A DNA stretch of 64,000 nt from Odontesthes bonariensis (taxonomy: Eukaryota; Chordata; Actinopteri; Atheriniformes; Atherinopsidae), in the NCBI RefSeq assembly GCF_027942865.1, contig NC_134507.1, positions 4,916,026-4,980,025 on the forward strand. The letters are read 5' to 3'. The notes beneath the pieces are model-generated. The model did not search any database. It was not told the origin of the DNA and worked only from the letters and a program-made list of their open reading frames with translations. This document shows positions 40,685 to 64,000 of the stretch, piece after piece (the stretch's first letter is position 1; every line of letters starts with the position of its first letter). A program made the position numbers and the translations under genes.

Positions 40685-43600
40685 CTCTTATTTTGAACAG
40701 CCACAAAAGGTGCTATTGGAGATAATTATTTTCCTTAAATCTGAACAAACACAGAACAAAATGTGCAAACTTTAAAAATCATGTACTTTTTTTCAGGGGC
40801 GTGGCTAAGGGGGGCTGGGGGGGCAAATCCTGGAACAAGTCCTGCCCCCCTGAGAAATGCCCTTTCCATCCAAAAAAAAAAAAAAAAAAAAAACTGTCCA
40901 GAAAAAAAGCCACGATTTATTATCTCTGTTTGTGTCTTGTATTGGTAGAATAAATCCAGGTGGTGATTTAAAAAAAAAAAAGCATATATCTGCAAAGTTT
41001 ATAGCTTTATTTATTTTTTTGTTATCGTGTTTCCCCCCCCTCCGTAACCTTAACCCCTTGCTGCTGGAAAAAAAAAAAAAGGCGATTTTCACATTTTTGT
41101 TGTATATAATGATGTGAAATGTAGACTTAATGAAGGTAATAAAAAGCTGGAGTTGGCTGGATGTCTTGCCCCAAGTATCTACTTGAATTTAAACCCTCAA
41201 TGGAGAATGTGGAGCATGTTAATTAAAATTAAAAATTTAAATTGACGGTCATGATTTATGCTAGTGTGACCATATTTTCATTACCAAATTGAATTATTAC
41301 TATTATTTTTATTATTATGCTTGAAGTTGTAGTAGTGGTTTTCCACCGATTTTTTTCAGGTATTGTTTTCTGCCCCCCCAGATGAGCTAACTGCCCACCC
41401 ACACATGCCATTCTGCTCACACTTCTGCTTTTCACTCATTTTGAAGTGCACGGACGTTTTGTTATGCACATTCTTGGGCCCGAATCTGCCCTGGAGCGAC
41501 CAGGGAGTTAATGACTTCGGTTTCCAGCACCGCACCATTTCGATTTACGGTCGCTTGACAATCTTAGTGGCCTGACAACATCACAACAAATTCGCAAATA
41601 TGGCTGCACATGAGCCTGACACTCAGAGATTCGTTTTTATGACAGTGACGAAAAGGAAAAAAAAAAAAAAAGGGTCAAATTTGTTGTTTAAAATTACAAG
41701 TCATTAGTTTACTTTACCCAGAATGTTGTGCATGTGAAAAAAAACAACAACAACTGGAGTTTGAAGTCATTTTAACTTTTGAAACTACTTTCAGTCCATT
41801 TACTGAATTCAATCTAATTTGAGCTTTTTCTTTTTCCTTCTTAAAAAAAACAAAAACCAAAAACAGGTGAGGTCTACTCGACAGTCAAATGAACTTTTTT
41901 CATTTGACCAACCATTTTTTTTAAAAACAGGAAAGTGGTTATAGTGTAAATGCCCCCACCCACCTGTTACAGCCTCACACGCAAAAACAAATGATGTAAC
42001 AATATCCCAACAAAGGAAACGAGGAAAAAACACTCGAACACGGCTTAGTTTTTAGGGGTTTAATGGGTGTATGGACTCATTTAAAGGAAGTGATAAACAC
42101 ATACAAAAATACCTTTCAATACATTTTAGAAACAAACATCTAAATGACCTGTTTTGTTAAATGTTTCTGAACAGCAAAAGGAGTCGTCTGAAACAGAGTG
42201 GTGCAGATTTCATTCATAAAGACCTACTTGCTATGAATGCTATTTAAAAAGAAAGAAAGAAAAAAAAAAAAAAAAGCTCACATGGTACAAATATGCAAAT
42301 ATAAATAAAGTGATAAGAAAACCCCCAATAATGAAGAATATGCTTTTTGAAAAAAACTTGCCCTCTGTACATTTAGTTTGGGAAACTGATGGTGGGGGGG
42401 GGGAAGCGCAGCCCGAGTCTCTACTCTCTACCTGCTCCAATGAAGAGGGTGCCTCAGCAGCATCACTTTACACACATATATCCTCCGTGCTGAAAACTCA
42501 AAGACACGCAGCTTCAACAGAGAGTTGGGGCCCAAAAGCAAGAAAGAATATCTCCTGACTGACCCGCACCCCCCCACCACCCACAACTGATGTCACCAGG
42601 AGATGCCTTTTAAGAACCTCCACAGGAGGCACAGAGGGTTAACACCCAGAATGAAGGGAATTCTCTCTTACTGACACAGCCACCTATGCATGCTCGCACA
42701 CAGTCAACCCTATATGCACACATACGCACAAACAAACAAACAAACCGAAAACTCCTCAAAAAAACTTTTTTTTTTGTTTTTTTTTTTGGTTCCTCCCAAC
42801 AAAAATGCCACTATCTTTCCAACGGACATGAAATGTGCTCACGTCCGAGGCCTGGTGGGTACCAGGAGCAGTCGTCACAAGAAAACGGATCACGCGAGGG
42901 TGGATGGATGGGTGTTCATGATGGGAGGGGGGGGGGGGGTAAATCGAGCAGTATCCCATCGTGTTTTTCTTTTCGGGTTCATGACGAATTAGAGGGTTAA
43001 TGTCGGGTGTCAGAATTTGTATACAAAACTGGTATTAAAAGCTTTTTCTTCTTCTTTTTTTTCCTTTTATCCTTTTTTTTGGACCGTCTGAAACTGTTCA
43101 GCGCTCCGTCTGTCGAGCTCGTCTTACCTGCCCACCTTACGCGCACGTGATAAGCGAGTACGATACTCACCGACCACGGGGGAACAGCAGAAGGCGGAAC
43201 ACCGACACGCCAGTGAACGGAGGCATTATCAGATGTAGAATTCTAGTATGGGTTCTTTTGTTGTTCATCACTTAATCCCACCAGGAAATAAACAATTGCA
43301 AAGAAAAAAAAAAACAAAGAAAAAAAAAAGTCAAAAAAGGGAAAAGAAAAGGAACAAACCCCTTACCACTCCAAGAAAACGCACAACCGCCCGAAGAGCT
43401 CCGATGTCACCGCGCATCTATGATCACCGACACACTGCAAGTCCAATACTAACCTGGAGTCCACTTTGGGTAGTCGAGCAGGTCCGAAAGAGTTGTGGTT
43501 GTGTTTTTCTGTCACATCCAAGCAAACCCTCAATAAATGCTTTCTGCAACTGTATTCAAACCTATACAGTGTCTTAAAAAGAAAAAAAATAGAGATATAG

Positions 43601-44321
43601 ATATAGATATATCCTGGGCTGGAGACATTTTGTTTTTGACGAGCAGTTAGAGAAAGAGAGAGAGAGAGACAGAGAGAGAAATAAACAAACAAAAAAAAAA
43701 AAATCATAATAATCACAATTTTTTCAACTTTTTTTCCTTTTTAGATAAAACTACAATAGAATGATCAAAAGACTTTAACAGTAATCTTTTGTTTTTCTTT
43801 TAAGACAAAAAGTTATGTACATCAACATTTACTGTACAGGTTTCTGTTGGGTGGGGGTGGGGGGGGCAATAAAGGGAGGACAGAAAATCGTCTGACTCCA
43901 GATGTGTGTGTCTAGCAAGCATCAATAACTGTTCTGGGCTTTTTTCTTAAAACATGGTAAGTGAGCAAAGGAAAAGAAGAACAGCTCGTTGACCTTGTGT
44001 ACATGTCAAACACAGAGGAGGGAGGAGGAGTAAAAAAAACTTTTGATTTAGTTCTCATGTCATATCTCCGTGACTCTGGGGTTGAACACCCTTCTGGCTC
44101 TGAGTGTGACAGCATCGACTGAATCCATTATCCACTGACAAATCTGTAATCTGTGAGAGATTTGAGGTGAGGTGTCTGCCCTGCTGCGTCACGTATCAGA
44201 CTGACCGACCTGAACACGCTCCCCGCCCGTCCCCGTGTGCAGTCCTCCGCTTGCCGTTTGACTCGACCGTAAAGCCCCACCTCTGAGTGGGTATGAATTC
44301 CAGTCTTGTTTGGAGGAGTCT
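40685..44321. other. Region between rel upstream MITE and the most distal papolg exon
   Basis: No gene recognised. It contains a GC-rich block beginning caggggcgtggctaaggggg at about 40795-40815, which resembles a DNA-transposon terminus but lacks a clear partner; homopolymers at 40871-40892, 40970-40981, 41068-41080, 42258-42275, 42771-42788 and 42925-42940; and a (GA)n tract at 43648-43680. If the distal papolg exon at 44322-44497 is used, its 3'UTR should lie at the upper end of this region. Confidence 0.45.
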
Positions 44322-44497
44322 TTATGCTATGTGGATTCTAGCCTTTTCTGTTTCTTTCAGCCTCTTTGCCTGTTCCTCCTGAGAGGGGGAGTGGGGTCTT
44401 TTCGAGGCCGCTCCGTTCAGGGGGTCAGCGACTCGGCTCACTAGAGTGGGGATCGAGCTGCCGACAGGGGGCACCACGTGTTTGGATGCCACATGTT
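44322..44497 (-). CDS. Extra distal papolg exon (duplicate of C-terminal exon 48962-49152), ends in a stop
   Basis: After an acceptor TAG at 44500-44498 the frame that continues from the exon at 47531-47631 reads HVASKHVVPPVGSSIPTLVS, then DPLNGAASKRPHSPSQEEQA and KRLKETEKARIHIA before TAA at 44324-44322. The conserved papolg exon at 48962-49152 has DPVNGAPAKRPHSPTQEDVA and KRHKDSD in the same place, so the two are paralogous. The KRPHSP...KR block is the second nuclear-localisation-like part of poly(A) polymerases. Both flanking phases match. Whether it is transcribed cannot be told from sequence. Confidence 0.6.
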
Positions 44498-44577
44498 CTA
44501 CAGAGATGAAGAGAAGGATAAAAACTATTAGGCGCCAAAGAACATCCCTGACATGTTAGAGCCATGAACAAACTCTG

Positions 44578-44845
44578 AGAACCTCAGGGAGGGGTCTCCT
44601 GCTGGTGCCCAGAGTCAGGACTAAACAAGCTGAGGCTGCGTTTCAGTTTTATGCTCCTAACATCTGGAACAGTCTTCCAGAAGATGTGAGACAGGCCTCA
44701 ACTCTGACAATGTTTAAATCCAGGCTGAAAACAGTTCTGTTTAGCTGTGCATGTGACACCTGAAAGGATTTTATCTGCACTCTTCACTTTTTAATTAATT
44801 AATTAATTAATGATTATTTTAATGGGTTTTTAATTTTTAAAAAAT

Positions 44846-44877
<32 letters not shown>

Positions 44878-44980
44878 TTTTTTAATGATTTTATTGCCTT
44901 CTTGTGATTTCATGTAGCTGTGAAGCACTTTGAATTGCCTTGTGTATGAATTGTGCTCTATAAATAAAATTGCCTTGCCT
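44578..44980 (+). mobile_element. LINE fragment, reverse transcriptase C-terminal tail and 3'UTR
   Basis: Translation of about 44585-44762 gives LLLVPRVRTKQAEAAFQFYA, then NIWNSLPEDVRQASTLTMFK and SRLKTVLFSCACDT. It is a homologue of the fragment at 24955-25189. The end reads agcactttgaattgccttgt, then aataaaattgccttgcc. It is antisense to papolg. Confidence 0.85.
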
Positions 44981-47432
44981 AACTGTGCCAAAAAAACCCA
45001 AAACAAAACTGTAGTAATATTTTTATCATTTAAGTTATAGTATTCATTATAATGGATGTCTATGGGAGCGGTTTCTGTAATCTGCCATTACAGAAAAACT
45101 AAAAAGCTGTAAAAACTGATGTTGTAGCTCATCAATGACATATCCCAGACCTAATAATCCCCCACAGAATATTTCACTTTGCATTACAGCAGTTTTTGTG
45201 TGTGTTTAAACAGAAATTGGTGTTTACCTCACATACACTGGTATTTAAAGGGTTAATTTTTTTTAAAAATAATTGAAAACTTGGTGGATCATTTTAGAAG
45301 GGGACAAAAATGTCCCTTTTCAGAAATTAAGGAGTTTCTTTTCTACACAATGAAAAATTGCATTGTATATGATGTGTGTTTGAAATTTAAAAAAAAAATA
45401 GTCAAAAATGCACAACTGGACCAAATATGATTAGTATCACTATTTCCAGTGTGAAATTAGAGGAGAAAGTTCACCCCAAGTGGACAAAAATGTCCCCCAT
45501 CAGGGATTAGGGTTAAGTTACCTGAACGGTGATTTGAAAGGATGTTAGATTGCCCCCCAAAAAACAGGCTGGTAACGCTTCGAGCAACCAAAAGTGGAAA
45601 CATTGTCTGCTTTACGTTTAAACTTCAGACAAAAAAAAAAGCTTAAATGGGAATTCAGCTGTATTTACATGGCACGCCTTACAGGTTTGTTTTTTTTTTT
45701 TTTTTACAAAAGATGCAAAAACATTCATTATTTGGTTCTGTTAGCTTTAATTTTTGTCAGACGAACCCGTTTCTATGCATTTTACAAGTCTGGATTTGGT
45801 CTGTCTGACACAATTCTTCTTCTTCAGCTTCTGATGGCATGTAAAAGTGTTGGCTGCATAATTTAAGGCGAAACACGGCAGGCTGATGCAGGTGATTTTT
45901 CATGGTCAATTTTGAGATTTTGGGCCAGTCTACTCCTTCAATATGTGTTCTTTGAGCCTGCTATAAAGAAAACGCAGAAAACATGTTTATTTTATCACAT
46001 TTTGTTTACTTGGGGCAGTATGTTTCGCCCGAATTTACCAAAAAGTTAGCATTCCAACGCGCCATGCCGAGCTTCGTCTATTTACTGAAGTCTGTCATGA
46101 CCGGTATCGTTGTAAAGCTCTGAGTCTCCTGCACAATGACATGTCACCCAAATAATGGCACTTCCTTTCTATCAGTAACCAATTGTGAATGTCTAAAGGC
46201 GGATTTATAGCTAATGACAAAATCTCATTGCTCGTTTCTGCTAACGTGATTCGCTCAGACGCATCACGTGGTGGACTCGCGAAATCTCCGAAAATGCCCC
46301 ATAACACCGCAACTTTCAAAGAAAAGAAAGCAACAATTGCACTTTGCAAGATGCAATAAAAGAAAATCAATTAGATCAGCTGATGAAGCTTCAGGAAGCA
46401 GCACAGCTGACCGTAAACTGTTGCTAGGAAACCGAGGGGAATTAATGACAGCAGCCGGTCATACATGTCGCACGTCTCAATGAATTGATATCCGATTATA
46501 TTATTGTATTGAGCTTGTATTCATTATTAATAAGATTCTTTTTATTCAATATTAGTATTAATAAGGTCCTGAGCATTTATTCTTTTTTTGTGAGCAATTG
46601 TTTCCAATACAAATGTATTAAATTCCCCTATTTAAATCTTTTAAATGCTGTTTTCTCAAAATCAGTTTTTTGTATTTTTCCAGTATCAATATCTCAGCCT
46701 ATGGAGCACCTACTAACACCAAACCTTCCAGTTATACACTTAGCAGTATTCTGAAGATATTTACAGAAGGATTTGTTGATAAATCATTCCTGGCCTGATT
46801 TATGTGACATTATAATAAAAAATATGGTGAAAATCGATGTTTTTCAGGCTATGGACAGCATATTTTGATTTCCTAGGAAACGAAAGCAGATATCCTGAAA
46901 TCCCTCTGTAATTTTCTTTTCATTCTGTGTGCAAACATAATGAAAAGAGATTTTTGCACCTGGCTTTATCATATGTTCAGATTTATCTTTCGGAAATATA
47001 TGCAAATTTGCGCATATTTAATGAGATGATGCATAATTTGCATAATTAAACATATAAATTTCTAAAACTTGTAATACATTTTTTTTTCCATACTTGTATA
47101 GGTAATCAACTGAGGAAGTTTCATGGTGATATCTATTAATTTAAAATATTACCCTATTCACCTGTAGTGTCTCGCCTTAATAGGCTGATAACATGATGAT
47201 CGATTTTGTTATCATAGGAACCAACAAAAACACACATCAGTCAAGATGACTGTTTTTAAACACATTTTTCTGCGATGTTAAGACTGTAGAACACATTTCT
47301 GACCGCTTTAAACCGACTTTAAACAACTCAAAAACAGGGGGATGACCTGCGTGTTTTCGTGGTTTTTCTAGTGTTCGTTAACTTTACTCCTTAGGAAAAA
47401 GGAAGTAAAACATCTTAATACGACTTAGTCAC

Positions 47433-47476
47433 TTTATTGTTGTTTTGTACAAGGTTCATGAACATATTCTTTTATT
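47433..47476 (-). terminator. Two candidate papolg polyadenylation signals (AATAAA)
   Basis: TTTATT on the plus strand at 47471-47476 and at 47433-47438. They lie about 275-315 bp past the canonical papolg stop (47751-47749) and just past the extra exon at 47531-47631. They would end the short transcript before the distal exon at 44.4 kb. Confidence 0.45.
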
Positions 47477-47530
47477 CTTTAAAGTGCTTAGCACCACGAT
47501 GGTGCTGGTGGTGAACAAACAGATACTCAC

Positions 47531-47631
47531 TTGAGCCAATGACAGGAATGGACATGCCCTTCTCTTCGCCAACAGAAGCGGCATCAGCGGCGAGGGTGCC
47601 ATCAAACACGGGGGGCTTCGGAGGTGTGATG
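47531..47631 (-). CDS. Extra papolg exon (duplicate of exon 49888-50168), lies after the canonical stop
   Basis: It starts after CAG at 47634-47632 with one base completing a codon and reads ITPPKPPVFDGTLAADAASV, GEEKGMSIPVIGSS, ending TCA-A at a GTGAGT donor. The papolg exon at 49888-50168 begins VSPPKK and ends QGMSIPVIGSS with the same start and end phase; the bases around GMSIPVIGSS and the donor are nearly identical. It differs in lacking the (APDA)n tract. It can be joined in frame only if the donor overlapping the canonical stop (AA|GTGA at 47754-47749) is used. Otherwise it is 3'UTR of the short form. Confidence 0.6.
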
Positions 47632-47748
47632 CTGCACGCATACATCAAACGGTCAGGCCATACAAACACAACACACCAGAAACTTAACGACTTGACAGCA
47701 GCAGTATAATAGAGCTGAAAAAAAACAAACAAACAGAGCAGGCGAATC

Positions 47749-63635
<15,887 letters not shown>

Positions 63636-64000
63636 CTGAAAGGAAATAAAAAATTAGAACGTTCGTCTTTCCGAATATTCAAGCCAACCCGTTTTACTGA
63701 TCATGTAACGAGAATGAACGAGCGTTTCAAGGGCACCGATCAGGACTCAAGACTGCAACCGCTTTGGCTAAATTTCATGACTAAGAGTACAAGTGAAATG
63801 TGAAAATATGCCCCAATTTAGTTTCTTTAAAATGAGTGTATACCATACGAAACGCAAGACTGACACGGGATAGAAGGAGCGGAAAAATCTACTGAAAAAT
63901 GTCCGTCCATAACATACCCGAAGTAAACGGAGCTATTCCAGAAGCATGACTTTTGATTTTTGGTCCGTCTCATTTGAAAGCTAACAATCAAAATATTTCC
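63636..64000. other. papolg intron running to the window edge
   Basis: Upstream of the 63569-63635 exon no further papolg exon can be read before the end of the window. The exon(s) coding the first part of the protein must lie beyond 64000. Confidence 0.6.

Larger units (their letters stand above)
44498..47530. other. Stretch between the two extra papolg exons
   Basis: It contains a LINE fragment (44578-44980), AT-rich runs ((TTAA)n at 44788-44812; (ATTT)n at 44862-44880), and two near-copies of a gacaaaaatgtccc motif (45303-45318, 45483-45497). Beyond these I see nothing that resembles an exon. Two AATAAA signals on the minus strand lie at its upper end (47471-47476, 47433-47438). Confidence 0.5.

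Overview
This window is nuclear DNA from a vertebrate, almost certainly a teleost fish. Its genes are split into short exons with GT-AG introns (one GC-AG), its proteins read like mammalian orthologues over long stretches, and the non-coding part is full of fish-type LINE 3' ends, tRNA-type SINEs, hAT, pogo and Harbinger-like DNA elements and simple repeats. Four protein genes are present, all on the minus strand, in the order (5' to 3' along the minus strand) papolg, rel, pex13, sanbr (KIAA1841). From what I know of the human map, this is the conserved 2p16.1 block PAPOLG-REL-PUS10-PEX13-KIAA1841; I cannot see pus10 here.

Layout. 1-3.8 kb: first six coding exons of sanbr (3' end cut by the window edge), with a LINE reverse-transcriptase fragment in an intron. 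3.8-6.4 kb: gene-free, with a SINE nested in a LINE tail. 6.9-10.7 kb: complete four-exon pex13 (426 codons), with a pogo/Tigger-like element in an intron and a GC splice donor after exon 1. 10.7-26.9 kb: no gene recognised; dominated by about 4.9 kb of a 23-bp satellite with higher-order structure (12.76-17.66 kb). 27-39.7 kb: complete eleven-exon rel (644 aa), with a perfect palindromic kappa-B site about 115 bp upstream of its start codon. 39.7-44.3 kb: rel upstream region with an intact hAT-type MITE. 44.3-63.6 kb: twenty exons of papolg (5' end beyond the window), plus two extra exons downstream of the canonical stop that look like a duplicate of two of its own C-terminal exons.

The exon models were built by hand from splice sites and reading phase. 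In all three multi-exon reconstructions every junction keeps frame (pex13 1281 nt, rel 1935 nt, papolg 1 + 2220 nt), which is strong internal support. The most interesting observations are the duplicated papolg exon pair whose use would remove a stop codon that overlaps a splice donor, a 12-bp coding minisatellite in papolg giving a (Ala-Pro-Asp-Ala)n tract, the layered satellite, and the kappa-B palindromes at rel. The four genes do not form one pathway: papolg extends poly(A) tails in the nucleus, rel is an NF-kappaB transcription factor, pex13 is a peroxisomal import docking protein and sanbr is a SANT/BTB protein tied in mammals to class-switch recombination. They are linked by old synteny.
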